From positions 248,001-312,000 of the forward strand of contig NW_025931866.1 of assembly GCF_000764305.2 (NCBI RefSeq): DNA of 64,000 bases. The letters run 5' to 3'. The translations under genes were made by a program, and so were the position numbers. The notes under the pieces are model-generated. The model was not told where the DNA came from. It made no database searches and saw only the letters and a program-made list of their open reading frames with translations. Position 1 is the first letter of the stretch. Each line of letters opens with the position of its first letter. Source of the stretch: Hyalella azteca (taxonomy: Eukaryota; Arthropoda; Malacostraca; Amphipoda; Hyalellidae). Shown here one piece after another: positions 32,300-45,816 of this stretch.

Positions 32300-35200
32300 T
32301 ACGTACAGCGGGTGCTGAAGAATTTCGCAGACCTGTGAACATAATTCAACCTACACATTTCCAAGAATTGTCCAAGTATGTAGACAATTAAAGGACGGTA
32401 GTCTTGGAGCTACATGAATATTCGTCTATCAAATGTTTGTAAACATGTATCACTCGAACATTGTAACGCTAAATCATTGAGATTGGTATATTGAAACATT
32501 ATAACCAGAAACGATTATAGTTATATTAGATATTTTAGATCCAGGTTTCTTGTTCGTTTGTTCACGATTTTTGCGTGATTAAATTTTTTCATTTATAATC
32601 TTGGAGGAAAATGAATTGAATTTCTGACGTTACAGGAATCGCGTCCGTCCGTCAATAATTATTTCCGAGAACTAGCATCGGCTTCATATTGACGCTTTAT
32701 TAAAAAATCATTCAATTATTCAACGATTATACGCTGAATCGTTACCCTAATTGTAGAGGTAAAGGTTTAAATAGAAGAGTGACAAGGAAGGGAGCTCGTT
32801 AGTAGTCACGTTTACGAGTCACGCTCGTTACCCGATTCTTTATTCGCTGTAAGTTTCTAATTAGGCCGCTTTTAATTCGGCCGCTATTAAATAGGCTGTT
32901 ATTAATTAAGCCGCTATTAATTAGGCCGTTATTTATGAGGCCGCTATTAATTAAGCCGCTATTAATTAGGCGGTTATTAATCAAGCCGCTATTAATCAAG
33001 AAATGATGATAGGAACCTCTACTCTAGGAAACTTACGATTAAGTCGCGGCTCAATTTCCTACTACATAATTCCAATATCAGATTTTAATTATAAAACAAA
33101 ATGTACAATACACAAGAATGATACGACTTGAAGATTTTGCTCATTTGACCGCAGTAAAACCGTTTCATAGATTCTTAACACTAACTACTAAAGAGAATGA
33201 CTTGATTCGCTGGTTATAACGCCACCAAAACAGCGATAGCCAATTGGTGTGTAAATCAGTGTTGTAGTTATTAATTAAGGTAGTCATGGTATGAAAATTG
33301 TATTAAAAAGAAAAAAGAAAATGGATTACCTGCAGTAGCGCTCTGAAGCTACGCAGCTTAACTTCAACTTATTCAGAGTGAGTCCAGAAATACTGGACAT
33401 GTAAATAATATATACCTATACTAATTACCAAATTAGGTCCGGCAATTATTTGAAAATGAGACACTGGGCGGTGGGCCTCAACTAAAGGATTGTACTGCAT
33501 AATATTTATCAGGCGGAAAAGATTGAAGTTGCTTACTCCTGAGTTTCGAGGTCAGTCCGTCCAGTTGCAGCTGCCTGATAACGAACTACCAATGCCGGCA
33601 ATTATTTACTGTCTGGCCGGCAAGAAAATCCGGGACTTGAGGTCAAGGATGAAATTTTCGTGTGTCGCGAATCAAGAAAATATTTCCCGCTGGCTTTGAG
33701 TGGTTGATGGTCGAAACTTCGTGATTCCGAAACAACTTCTTAGTTTATTTTCCTTACATATATGCGATTAGTTTTATGTGCGAGGACTTACTACAAACGC
33801 AAAATATACCACAAATTGCATTAAAAAATCATTCAGACGAGTGCAACATGTTAAATTGCACGTACTGAGACAGACTGAGAGTAGCAGCAGACGACTTCAA
33901 AGAAAATCTGCCCATTTTTGCATTTCATTAATTTTGTAAGGAAAATGAAATTTTTAAATCTCTGAGTTTTTCAAAGATTGAAATCGTGTACCTTTTGCTG
34001 TGGTTGAACTGGACTTTTTTCGATGATCAAAATAATATAATATTGATGTCCTGGAAAACTTTAAATTTACTTTAAAGTGTTCGACTCTTCCGACGATGCA
34101 ATAAGAAGAGCGATAAAATATTGTACGAAAATTTTTTGTTATTTAGTTTTGAATTTTCGTGATGCGGGAAATCAGAATTCTGACTCAAAGATTTGTTAGT
34201 GCGCTTGGATTTTAAAATCTACGGATAATTGAATTATGTTTATGAACACCACACCTGATGGAAGGATAGTAAATATTTATCCAGGGCATATTTATTTGCC
34301 CTTGAAATTTCAATGTATCATTTTGCTAATTAGAATTCATGTGATTGAGATCCAGTGAATTTCTTGGTACATATCTTAACAATTTTATCCCACGGTTAAT
34401 ATTCAGCAGACAAGAATTGTTATCTGTAGCTTTTGTAAACCGTTCATCCCCAGACTGTATGCAATACGTACGAGTCATTACGCATGATTTCGTGATTCTT
34501 TATGAACGCTATTCGTAATAATTGGATTATTTTTTTCAATTAACAAATCAAACAAAAGTATTGGAGTTGCGCTGATGGCCGTTACTCATACCGTCGTAAA
34601 GATGAAGTTATTCTTTAAATTTGCTAATATGAGACGCACTTCATTATGCCAGCAATTATAAAATTGTTGTTAAACTTTAATTAACAGCATTGTAATTATA
34701 CTACTATTGACCAAATGGTGGACGTGATTTTTTTTTTCAAATGTACGTAGAGTAGTTTAGAATTTTCTAAAAATGCTCCTTAAATGTTGGATAAATTATT
34801 GTGTTGTTTGGAAATTTTAAAGCAAAAGACAGGCAGAATATGTCGCATGTCTTTCAGCTTGTCTCCTCCCAGCACGAGGTGAAATCCGGGGTAGAAACAA
34901 CGTTTTTTTAGGGTAACGATCGCAGCTGCTGCAGAGATTCGGCAGCTGGACAGTACCTGGCTGATGACCGCGCGACGGTAATACCACCTTCCCGCTGCTA
35001 ATATGGCGTATTTGGTATATAAACGTGCTCCACCTATCCTTTAGGATAATATATTTATATTATTTAGTTTTATTAACATAAACTTCAATGCACTATGTTA
35101 TCAAACCATGGTAGTTGAGTTTATATTCTTAGTTATACCGCCAAAAATCGGGTCTGAAATGTGCTATCATCCACACGTGCAAATAACAAGGATCTGGACA

Positions 35201-35840
35201 GATGGAACTCCACGTCAGACCTTGGAAGACGAGGCAGATGTCTCCGCAAATAATATGGAGAATACTTAACTAATAAGTCGGGAGCAGATACATATTCTTA
35301 CGTTCCTGTTACACTGAAATTAAAGGCCGGAGTATTGCAACTTTTTTAAATTCGGAACTTGCAATTAAGCACCTGATACTTTGTCCTGGCAGGTGATGGA
35401 GATTTAATAAAATATGGCTCATTTATCGTAAACAAGAACATGTAAAGAAACATTTACGAACCAGATAACCCACTCTATGTTATGCTAGAATTGGTTTCGA
35501 AGACAGAGGAAGGGAACGTGCCTGATAGAAGCGAACATATCAGTGTAAAGTTTTTACGATTCTATTCATCGCAGTTCATAAAAATGCGTATGGAAAATTT
35601 CTATATGGGTCTGGACAATCTAAATTTTAACTAATACTGTAAAAATATACGATAATTATGGAGAGTTTTGTACGATACCTCATAATATCTAACGTAACCA
35701 TTAAAAAATTCTGCGTTAAAGTCCACGTTAAATATTACTCAAATGGTATAGGATTTTTCTTTTCATCGCTGAACAATACAATATAAGAGCTCCCGCTCAG
35801 CGGATAAGCATTGGCAAGATCAGATAAACAAAAGCCGGTA
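32300..35840. other. Gene-poor stretch
   Basis: Besides the 15-bp array at 32850-33000 and a GC-rich patch at about 34850-35000 with CAGCTG at 34923 and 34943, nothing was recognised. Confidence 0.45.
32850..33000. repeat. 15-bp minisatellite (GCCGCTATTAATTAR)
   Basis: About nine imperfect copies of GCCGCTATTAATTAA or a variant. The unit resembles the CCGCTATTAATAG at the SINE tail near 3230, so the array may have grown from a SINE end (inference). Confidence 0.8.
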
Positions 35841-35847
35841 CATGCAT

Positions 35848-36047
35848 TCACGTTACACGTACGAGCGTCCGTAGCATCTCATCACATTTGCGCTACACGT
35901 ACGAGCGTCCGTACCATCTCATCACATTTGCGCTACACGTACGAGCGTCCGTAGCATCTCATCACATTTGCGTTACACGTACGAGCGTCCGTACCGTCTC
36001 ATCACATTTGCGTTACACGTTTGCCAGAGCCCGTAGCATCTCATCAC
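35848..36047. repeat. 40-bp minisatellite (ACGAGCGTCC..CATTTGCG)
   Basis: ACGAGCGTCC recurs at 35861, 35901, 35941 and 35981, an exact 40-base period, with a degenerate fifth unit. Units alternate GTAGCATCTC, GTACCATCTC and GTACCGTCTC. Confidence 0.9.
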
Positions 36048-36059
36048 AATTTCGACATG

Positions 36060-39000
36060 GAAAGATCAATGGATAAGCTTGGAGCTTACACGTGTTTTGA
36101 CATCCGCAGCAACGTTTCTTGCTGAAACCCAGCAATTAACAGAGATTGTCTTCAGATGCTAATGACCAAAGGGCGCTGTAGCCTAGCTAATACACTGCCA
36201 CTCGCAAGCCTCTTCCTTGTCGGAGTGCAGCTCCTTTGCGGTGTGGGGAGAGAGCGTTCATTTTGTTTCCAGTCTATGGATTATAAATTATTGGCTAAAA
36301 TTTAATTGTTGTCAGTTAATTCAGTTAAGAATACGGAGCATAAAATCAGGTATTAAGTATTATTCAAATAATTTAATCGTTTTTTTATAACTAAATCTCA
36401 TATCATAACTTGTAATTGAATTTATAAACTGAATGCGAACATTTCACGAAAAGATAACATAACGCTGTCAATATAACATAACGCTGTCTTCACAAATTAC
36501 CTAGTCTTCCGTTTACAGTTGAGCTGCCCTAGTCTTCTATCTCTACACACGTGTATACTTCTCTTTGGGCGGATACGTTTCGGTTCTATAAGTTCTAGTA
36601 AGTCTCACCGACTACCGATCTAGCCTCATTTCGAAGCTTTGCTTGTAGCATCTTAGTCTTGAGATCCTCTCAAATTCGTGTAGCTTTAATGCGCCTCACC
36701 GTGCCCATGTTTGCCGCGGAACTGAGCCTCCCTGAGCGGGTTAAGACCTTTGTAATGCACCAGATTTTGGCTTTGTTTTCAGGAAAAATTGTCGTTACGC
36801 TATATACCTTCATAACGGAGGTGGGAATGAGTGGGAAGGATGCATGCTGCCTCGGTGATACTGCCGTGGAGATTCATTGACGTCGCATTTTTTAATGTTC
36901 TCAACTGTGCATGTCTTTGCGCGAGGCTAATTGGTTAGTCTTAAGATTCATGATGTGAATGGAATATTTAAGTCACCTAGCCTATCAGTTACTACAGGTT
37001 AATGTGGGATTCCGACGAACTAAAAGTATGAGCAATGACGTGGAATTATAATCAAAGATATTGAGCTGTTTCATTCTATGTAAGAAATAGTTAAGATATG
37101 AGAGCTTCCAGCTCTGAGGAAAGCCTGTGCTGCACTTAATACTCTACGCCGATTTTCAACAAATCCTCTAATTACTTTTAAAATTATTGTGCAGAAAACT
37201 TCTACATCATCATTTTATTGCATTAATGGGAACGGTGATTAAAATTCTCATCATCATCAATATATACACGTATATCTTTACGTAAGAAGTTGGCCCCTAC
37301 CGTTGAGTGTATAGTTTAATATGGAACATAACTTTCTGCCCACCGCATTACAAAATATCACCAAATCATGTATTGAGCGGCCATGTTGTGTCCACCGATG
37401 GCCAGTGTTCTAAGTTTAATGTGGTTTATGATTGTCTGGAGCACGAGGCTTAGTGATGGATGCTAACTGATGGCTGAACGAACACAATGAAGGGTCCACG
37501 GCGTCAATTACACAAAAGTTGGATGCCGGCCTGCCGTGTATTGGTCCAGATCGTAATGAGTCAATAATACGGAGTTCGTAATTTGGGTTCGAACCGTGCA
37601 TGATGGACGATGTTGTCTTATTTACTGATCAGTTGTGGGCGTCGTGGGTGAAGTTAGATTTGTTGGGGGTTTCTGTAATGAATGTGACAACCCACGAGCA
37701 TATAATTAACAAATGCTTTGAGAATTAGCGATCGACATATGGAAGAATATTGTAACCATATTGTTGACATGTTACAAATTTATGTAATTAGCATAGATTG
37801 AATAAGTTCACTGAGTACAATAAAACAAATCCTAAAATAATATGTAACTCATTTGAATAAAATAGTATCGTGGGAAATTATTTTCAAAAATTAATAGTAC
37901 TTGGATATTACTAACGCTAAATCTATTATCAATTTAAGGGAGTGTTTATGTTTAAAGTCTGGCACAGCTTAATATATTGGTGTAATGGTATTAAAACCTC
38001 ATTTTAAAATTTTTAATAAATCGAGGTTTCCTTCTATCACTAGAAAATTACAATTTATTTCAAATTTTTAATGTCTACTTAATTCGGAATTCAATCAAAA
38101 CAAGTCGTTCTAAAATAAATATTATTTAGTTTGAAATTTTTTCATTATCTGGCATGACGTATAAAAATTGGCAGAAAAATTTTCTTATACGATTACTATA
38201 CTCTTATACGATTATTACTACCTACTCAAAGTTTAAATAATAAACACAACGACGAATCAAATACTTCATTAAAATCCAAGAAGGCATCATAGTCTCTCAG
38301 TCTTACCAGAATCAAAAATGTGTTCCGTCATGCAGTGGCTCGATCATGACACCGAAATACCGCAGCCTCCTGCTTGATTTGATTCTTTTTAATCGAAAGT
38401 CAATGCATTATTAAATCGGTACTGTCCGTAATGACTCTCTCGGGGTGATGGTCATCATTTTTTATCGATGCGTAATGAGGGCTACCTTCACGGTGGGAAG
38501 TCATCCATAGGTGTACGCCATGCATATATTTGCATCCATGATGAGCTCGTTACAAGCTCCAATGCACCCATGTTGTCCACACTTATACCTCACGCGGGCA
38601 ACTCCCACCCTTTACAAACATATTCTGTCTGTGCTTAGTACAACGTAATAATTTTTTAATGCAAAGTTGAAGACATGTTCGTTCATTGAATAATTAACTT
38701 CGTGTTCGCATTTGGTAACGTAAGGACTATTCCCATATTGATAGTTCCGAAGCGCATTCGATCAAATTCGTGGTGTCGACAAGTTAGAATTTTAAGTCAT
38801 TACGATCAGCTCACTATTAATTTTAGGTACGACCCTTTTTTAAAACTAACTAACAACTGTCCAATTAACCAAGGCAAAATCTTCAGCCACTAGTTCTCAC
38901 TAATTTACAGTGAGCACAATTCTACTGGCGGTTACATATGAGATCCCCCTACATGCCGGTGACTTATGACCAATTCACTCTCCTGAACTTCCTTTTGAGT

Positions 39001-42000
39001 CCATCCCTTACGACCCTGCACGACCATTCTAGTGTTGATTTCAATCAAAGACCACCAGAAAATTGTCAGACTTTAATTGACACAGATTTGTACCGATGTA
39101 AAGATTGGTACAAGAGCGAGATCTATCGAGGACCAATCTGTGTCAGAGAAGAGACCATTATTTTTTTATCGGGTTCACGGAGAGACCTCTGATATAACAT
39201 GCCCGATATACTGTAAATAACAAGCTACAGAAGAAGTGAATTGAAATAGAATTTCATCGCTGCCGGGAAAACTTGCATTGATGAATTCAAGCTGGGTGGT
39301 CAATGATGGTAGAATGCTGAACTAAATATTTGAATATAGTTGAAAAGATGGTGTAATTTTTGTGATATTTTTCTTTCCAGGGCGTGGGATAGATTACTAT
39401 TGGTACTAATTGTGATAGTAACATTTTATTAGTATATATGTATTCGCTGCTAAATTCTGAAAGAGAATATCGGTTTTACATGCGAAATTTATCTGATGCA
39501 TGAACCTAAGCATACCAATCGCTAATAACATACGAATTCCCATCGAGAACATCACCTGAGTCTCTGAAAGTGTTTCCCTGACTGGCGAAATCGTCCAATT
39601 CTGGAAACATCTTCTAAGTTTGCGACAACTGAAGTGTTCTCTGCCTTATTGTAAATGCATTCTTACCAAAAGTAATTTCAATTTGAGCCTTTTGGTCTTG
39701 AATTATGACTGAATTATATTATTTACTATTGTACATTTCACATTTCTAAGCTCAGTGGCCCTCGATATGGAGCGCAGGCCGACACAGCTGCCTTGACATG
39801 CATATATTTCCGCCCTAATTCTAAAAGAGCTTACGCATTATTTGGACTTCCTTCCATTCCTTACACGTGCGTGCGGACCAGCGCGGTCTTTGGAAAAGTT
39901 CCCCCTGTTTGTGCGGGCAAAGCAGGTCACCTGGCGCGACCGTGCGCACTGCGCGCAGTCGAGCTGCGTGTTCCCTGATGCCTGCACCAATTAATTGAAT
40001 TTATATTTTTAAAAACTATCTATTCCAATTGTATTGACGATGTTTGAAATTGGAATGCGTTTTATTTTCCAAGTGCTTTTCAAAATATTGTTGTTGATAG
40101 GAACGAATACTCTTAATACAATACTTTCTTGGTTATAAACAACGAAGAACATCTAGAATAGTGGCTTGATTGTATATCATGATTATCAATCCCACCAAAG
40201 CACATCGATATATGAGATATATGGCTTCAAAATATTGAATTAGTGTTCCTAAAATTATCGGCTATCCAATTTTGAATTAATTGTTTTATTCGATCAAGAA
40301 AGAAATTGAGAATTTTTATTTTTTATATTGGGACCAATTATTCTTGAATTTAAAAATAAATAAAATTTCAATTTATTTCAATTTTTCTAAAGGCAATTGA
40401 AGTCTCTAATTTTCGGACTTTCTTCCGAAGGCTGGGCTGTGGGCTGAATAAATGACCCGTGATTTTAATCCCATTAATTGTGAGCCCCACAGTGCGGCCT
40501 ACAAACAGGATGGTCACTTCAGAACCGGCCTATCTAAAGGTTCCTATTTAACCTCAGTCAAAATAAGGAAGAATAATGACCTCGATGTATCGATGCTATG
40601 GAAGAATACGGGATAGTGTGAATAGCACACCTTATTATTATTTGTATTATTTATTGTGAAAATTATCGAGAGAATGACAATGATTTCCGAAAAAGTTTGA
40701 AATTAAGGAAAACATAAATTGGAATCTATAAAATATTATGAAAATATGTATAACTGATTTAAAACTAAACGCCCTAAGCAACGTTACAGAGCACTCAAAA
40801 TGAAAATGCAGCTCTGAACGATTTGATTTGAAGAAATGAAAGATGTACCTGGACCAGTTATGGAGTGAATGCTAGTTAATACATATATTGTATTAGTGGG
40901 CCAATAAACTATAATCTCAGTGAAGTAGCTGGTCTACGTCTCTGAAAGCTAATTTAAATTTAATTTATTTCAAATTTTTAAATCATTATTTAATTAACTT
41001 TTTAAATTGTTCCAATTTAAAATTGATAGCATTTTGTCAAAAAACATAACTCTATACAGATAATTTTCTCATATAATGAATAAGGCAGAATTTTATTTGC
41101 AATTTGTAGCGGATGAATGTTTCGCTTAGCAAGTCAAGTGAACTGGTCGATACCGAGAGACTGCAACGCGCGACAAATAGTGATCCATCGCGTGATGGAA
41201 CCCTAACAAAATTTAGAGTAGCCCCAGCTTCTGGTACTCCAAATCAGAAACTGACGCGTCTGTAAATTTTCACTGGGAAGTTATGGTATTTCCTAAGCAG
41301 AAGGACCGTAATGATTGATTCTTTATCTGATTTTGGTGTAGATATTGCTCAATAATGCAAGTAAGTTTTTAATAGTCTCAAAGTCACAAAGTAAATTAGG
41401 TAATTTATCATTTTATAGATGAATATCACAAATAACGTCTCACAAGGCGGAATAGCTTTTGCTAGAACTATTTATTTCAAGTGAAATAAATAGACATGAT
41501 TTTATCCCTACTACAAATTCCATTGACTTTAGCTTAACATTATGTTGCCCATGAAAAACATAAGATCACATTTATTCTTTGAAATTCATAAAATTAACGC
41601 AGTTTTCAAGCGCGTAGGTAGGAGCGTTTATAAGACTTTTCTCACTTTAACGACAAAAGGAGAACAAAAATCAGTGGAATATATAATATTTATTACAATA
41701 ATGCCAATATATTTGTACAGTAATAAACTTGAACGTGTTAAGGCACTCAGGGTAGAAGAGTACATAAGAAAGGCGACAACTCAGATAACATGTATTGCAA
41801 CATGGTGTGAGAAACTACACCGTGTCAAGAATATGCCTGTCACGTAGGACCAAAAACAAGTGATTGCATTGAATTTCTTTCCGTAGATATGCTGCGCTGA
41901 ACAAATAATTACATTGTCTCGATTCAAATATAGTGCGGATTTTTTATCCGGTACACGCACGTGTTAAAAATACACGCATAGATTCTGGAGCACAGATTTG

Positions 42001-43560
42001 AAATGGGACATGCGCGTAGGCATTCAGGCTGGTGTAGCAAAAGAGGAAAATAACAATCGTAAATACAAGTTTTCGGGCATAATTTGTTGGGGAGAGGTGA
42101 TTGGAAAGTTCGAGCGTCTCATCAGTAAACTTCGGCGAAAAAATCAACTGCAAAATGAACATAGTCATTGTAAATCTTAACCCAACTCGTCTAGGGTACA
42201 AAGAGTATGTTGCAACTTCGCAGACTATTACTTCAGGACTTTCTTTAATAAAGGATTATTCACGAGGATTCTACTGCAGTAATGCTAACGTACATCGCGA
42301 TACATTTGCCGGTCGTTTAACTAGATATTTTTTTCTAACTCTGGCTTGCAACGCATAATTAATGACTGAGAAGCGTCACTACAAGTATAAGCTTGAAAAC
42401 TGTATGCTTCTTCACTTGACCACTGCTTCATCTACTGAGGAGAAAAATTGATGGCGATTGAGCCAATTAGAAATCAAGATAAAATAATGTACCTCACAGA
42501 TTAAGAAAAGAATTCAGATGAGGAATATCTCGATATACAAGACTGTGAGGTTTGCAGGTATAGTTACTATTTGCATAGAGGTTATTCGTAACAAAGATCG
42601 TTAAGCCACTGATATTTCGTATTAAAGTTGCGTTACTGGAATGTTTGGTCTCCATCAAATGGACACAAGAAATAAACCTATAACTAAACAAGCCGAGACA
42701 TAGTCTGTTTTCAAGGACGGTCATTCTTATCATAAATAATCCTTACTTCGACGGGCCGTTCATATATGTCTTTGAGCCCATACAGCCAACTTATCAAAAC
42801 GAGACCAAATGTTTTGAGCAATCAGGTAATGCGTGACTAAGACGTATTTGGCTTTAAATTAATTGAGTAAAACATAGTTAAGGTTCAAGTCATTTTAAAC
42901 AACATGAAGAAATTCAAATACAAAGCACATTTTGAATTGTTTGACTCGCCTCATATATTCTACGCACTACGTATCAACTTTAAATGCATCTTCAACATTT
43001 GTCTGCCGGATATTTCCTCAAGTGAAGGAACTTTTAGATGATTTCGTAATTACTCTACCTCTGTTAAAATTCATTCATTAGCAACATCGAATAAACTAAT
43101 GAGGCTAAAACATGCTCCGTGTCAAAGCTTGCGAGTGCCCTTAACATTAAAATCAACTACTAAGTACAGTAAACTCTTCCAAACGATCTCCTCAGTGAGT
43201 CCTTAGTACTTAGATAACAATATCTATTCACACGTTAGTAACTCAAAGTTCACATCAGAGATCCGTAGATTTTCCACAGCGGTACAAACGTGCCTTAGGG
43301 AAATTTTCAATCTACTTTAATACTATATATTTAACTTATAATAGATTGGAATGCTTCGACATATGAGTATATTAAAATTCACAACATTGCAGGTTAACTT
43401 AGCGGTCTCCAAAAAATACTTTCTTTGACTCGTAAGTAAACAACACTCAAAAACTCCATAGAAAATGTCATATACAGCGCACGTTTTGAATAATCTTATG
43501 GACTACAATTTGAGACTTTCCAAGAGGATGAGATCAAGATGTCTTGATGAGTCTTGAAGC
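36060..43560. other. Gene-poor stretch
   Basis: Several open frames of 60-100 codons occur (for example 38938-39192 and 41542-41847). None has recognisable domains, codon character or supporting splice sites. A perfect 12-bp-arm palindrome lies at 41468-41493. No repeats of note were seen. Confidence 0.45.
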
Positions 43561-43732
43561 GATTTCAGCGCACACTGGACAGTCGCAGAGGAATGCGACT
43601 AGATGATTCTGCAAAAAAATAATAAAGGCATTAGCAAGGAGTTTACGAAAACAATAGTAAACATGAAAAGACGATACACTACAAAATTGATAACAACTTT
43701 TGATTTTATCCATAAATGATTAATTAACTCAC

Positions 43733-43864
43733 CGACTGGTTTAAATACAACGATGACAACTGCAATCGAAGACGCCCATATTAACCACCGAAGATGACTC
43801 TCCCGCTTTATTTGCGAAAGAGACAGACCTCTGACAATTTTTTGGGAAGTCTTCGTTGCGATTT
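43733..43864 (-). other. Possible 3' UTR exon of the achaete-scute homolog
   Basis: On the minus strand this segment follows a strong acceptor (TTTTTTTCATTTTCAG) and ends at a GTGAGT donor. The achaete-scute stop codon is followed six bases later by a GTAAGT donor, so an intron 43865-44072 would join them. Another acceptor (TATTTTTTTGCAG) opens at 43610. Inference from splice signals only. Confidence 0.4.
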
Positions 43865-44078
43865 CTGAAAATGAAAAAAATGGATCGTTAATCACGCAGT
43901 TAATAATTGAATCATATTCCGATATATATAGGCACGTAACATTAGTAGAAGAACATTTTGTTATGAAAAAAGAGCAATATAATAAATGATGATATGCTGT
44001 TTGTACAGAATTGCTTTTAATCGTTAGGTATATACGGAGGATTTTGTTGAGAAATGCAAAACCAACACTTACGATCTA

Positions 44079-45236
44079 TTAGCAATCCTGCCAGAAGGCA
44101 ATGGCGTCAAGAAGCTCGAGATCAGCATGGGTGGTAGCCGTTGCCTTATCAATATCGATTGTGGTCATTTCGGGAGTGTAACAATATGGAAGTTCGGACG
44201 CGGGAATAATAAAATTTCTTGCTTGAATTAGGGAAGGCTTGCTCTCCTCGAAACTGTGAGCGTAGACCGGAGAAATATCGGGCGCGTTGATAGCTGCCGG
44301 TGATGAACTTGGTGATTGTGACAGCGATCCTGGTGAGAAAGTTGTTCCAGGGTTCGGAGATTGTGTGGGTATGGAACTAGGCGAATAAGTGACGGTTATT
44401 GGATAAGACACGGAAGTGTTGGAGTATGGGGTGGAAGGAGGCAGCGAGAAAGATATTTGAGAGACTGGAGTTGAAGGCGTCATGATAGTAGAATATGTGT
44501 CACTTGTGGGCAGAGTAATAGTGGAGGTAAAAGATTGCGCGGGGGTGAGTTTCACATCAGCGCTGAAAATTGAAGCATCATCAGAGGACAGCGGAACTTG
44601 ATTAACGTCATTTAAAGGATAAACTAATGGTGATACCGGAGAAATGTTCTCAGGGTAATAATATGACGTAAAAATACTGGCTTGCTCGGGAGCTGGGGAG
44701 TTATCATGCTGGGGAATAACAACACTCCCGGGAGTATTGAGTTGTGGTAATTGCTGCACGTACTCTTGAGGAACTTCCGATTTTACCACTGTGTTTCTAG
44801 ACTGGCCAGATGAGAATTGATTTTTCTCACTCATGGTAAGCATGGCATCGTGTTCTTCAAGAAGCCTTTGTAAACTCCTTATATAATCGGTTGCTTGTTT
44901 CAAAGTCTCGACTTTACTGATTTTCTTAGCCTTAGAAGCTCCAGGTATGTGTTGGCGGAGAGTCACGAAACTGTTGTTAACTTGCTTCACTCGGTTCCTT
45001 TCTCGGGCGTTCCGGCGTCCCATGGAGCTTGACTGAGACGACTTGCTTCCTCCCGTATTCAGACGTTTGCACTTCCCGTCTTGAGCACCTAAATCAGATA
45101 ATTTTCTCTTAGCGCTGCTTTTCATGGTTGTTGCACCACAAGACACTGTTCCTATGGTATTTTTCTCACTGGATGCACTCTTTAAAGGCGATGGCCTAAT
45201 GGGAACAAGACGTTGTGAGCTGGTGACTGGAGCCAT
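44079..45236 (-). CDS. ASH: Achaete-scute homolog, proneural bHLH transcription factor
   Basis: Single coding exon of 385 residues. Start chosen at 45236 in the strong context GCCGCCATGG; the open frame further upstream has only a GTG. Family role: nuclear factor that pairs with Daughterless/E proteins on E-boxes to start neural fate. The bHLH lies at about residues 73-130: basic region [17 protein letters not shown], helix 1 VTLRQHIP, a short loop, and helix 2 [20 protein letters not shown]. The rest is Ser/Thr/Pro-rich, as in activation regions. The C-terminus [13 protein letters not shown] is the conserved achaete-scute end motif. A lysine-arginine patch (about residues 39-60) precedes the bHLH. 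The short loop is more like vertebrate ASCL than the fly genes. Whether this is the achaete/scute or the asense type cannot be settled here. It stands alone between two gene-poor tracts. Confidence 0.95.
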   Translation of the reverse strand: MAPVTSSQRLVPIRPSPLKSASSEKNTIGTVSCGATTMKSSAKRKLSDLGAQDGKCKRLNTGGSKSSQSSSMGRRNARERNRVKQVNNSFVTLRQHIPGASKAKKISKVETLKQATDYIRSLQRLLEEHDAMLTMSEKNQFSSGQSRNTVVKSEVPQEYVQQLPQLNTPGSVVIPQHDNSPAPEQASIFTSYYYPENISPVSPLVYPLNDVNQVPLSSDDASIFSADVKLTPAQSFTSTITLPTSDTYSTIMTPSTPVSQISFSLPPSTPYSNTSVSYPITVTYSPSSIPTQSPNPGTTFSPGSLSQSPSSSPAAINAPDISPVYAHSFEESKPSLIQARNFIIPASELPYCYTPEMTTIDIDKATATTHADLELLDAIAFWQDC

Positions 45237-45480
45237 GGCGGCGCGCACCTCTACCACACAGCGCTGAGCAACTACTAACCAACCCGCAGCTCACGCACAG
45301 CTACTTGTACTCCTGCGGCTCACGCGCGTCTCGCGCCACTCGATCACACGTTCAATATTTATTTTCGTTGAACAATATGCAAGCGTTATTTGTCCGTCAA
45401 AGGTATCACTGATTAACACTACGCATTGAAGGTTCTTCTATTCATCGATTGTCTTATCACCAGCGTTATCTGCGAAAATT
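45237..45480 (-). promoter_or_regulatory. Proximal upstream region of the achaete-scute homolog
   Basis: GC-rich next to the start codon, with a CACGCG (45321-45326) of the kind bound by Hairy/E(spl) repressors. Further out an AT-rich ATAAATA (reverse strand, about 45355-45361) could serve as a TATA-like element. Transcription start not determined. Confidence 0.35.
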
Positions 45481-45734
45481 GCAATAAAAAGCGTTAAGGT
45501 TGACACACGTCCAGTGGGCGGAGTCTCGGCATTGCGGGTGGCGCGTGCCCGAATCCTCAGTGAATCCTTCACCTCTCCACCCTCAACCTCACCCCAGTAC
45601 TTTCCACCCCCTTCTCAATCCCCACTCACCTTCTCCTCTCCCTCCACTCCCAAGCCCTTACGCAGGCTGCGGCAGCGACGTCTGTCTTGTTCGTGAGGGA
45701 CAGGCAGCAACCACCACCACCGTCAGTAGATATC

Positions 45735-45816
45735 ACACCTGCACATCACCACCTTACTGCCACTATGAGCCAGTAGAGCGACCACCTGCATCACCACCTG
45801 CACGACGTCCACCTGC
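45735..45816. promoter_or_regulatory. Four proneural-type E-boxes (GCAGGTGK) upstream of the achaete-scute homolog
   Basis: CACCTGC words at 45735-45742, 45782-45789, 45794-45801 and 45809-45816 read GCAGGTGT once and GCAGGTGG three times on the gene's own strand. All match GCAGSTGK, the consensus known for Achaete-Scute/Daughterless. They sit about 500-580 bases upstream of the start codon. The surrounding CCACCTGCAC-rich sequence is partly low-complexity, so chance repetition is the alternative. Confidence 0.5.

Noticed and set aside
32799..32999. Repetitive Asn/Ser/Gly/Leu/Ile peptide
   Set aside because: Translation of the 15-bp array; no start context or splice support.
37501..37610. 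Possible tRNA around GGGTTCGAACC at 37586
   Set aside because: B-box match only; no A box at the right distance and no acceptor or T stem could be formed.
38938..39192. 84-codon open frame with Cys and Tyr
   Set aside because: No recognisable family, no splice or promoter signals, and short internal inverted repeats (GACACAGATT..AATCTGTGTC).
43599..43895. 98-codon open frame with membrane-like segments
   Set aside because: Overlaps strong acceptor and donor signals; better read as part of a 3' UTR exon of the achaete-scute transcript.
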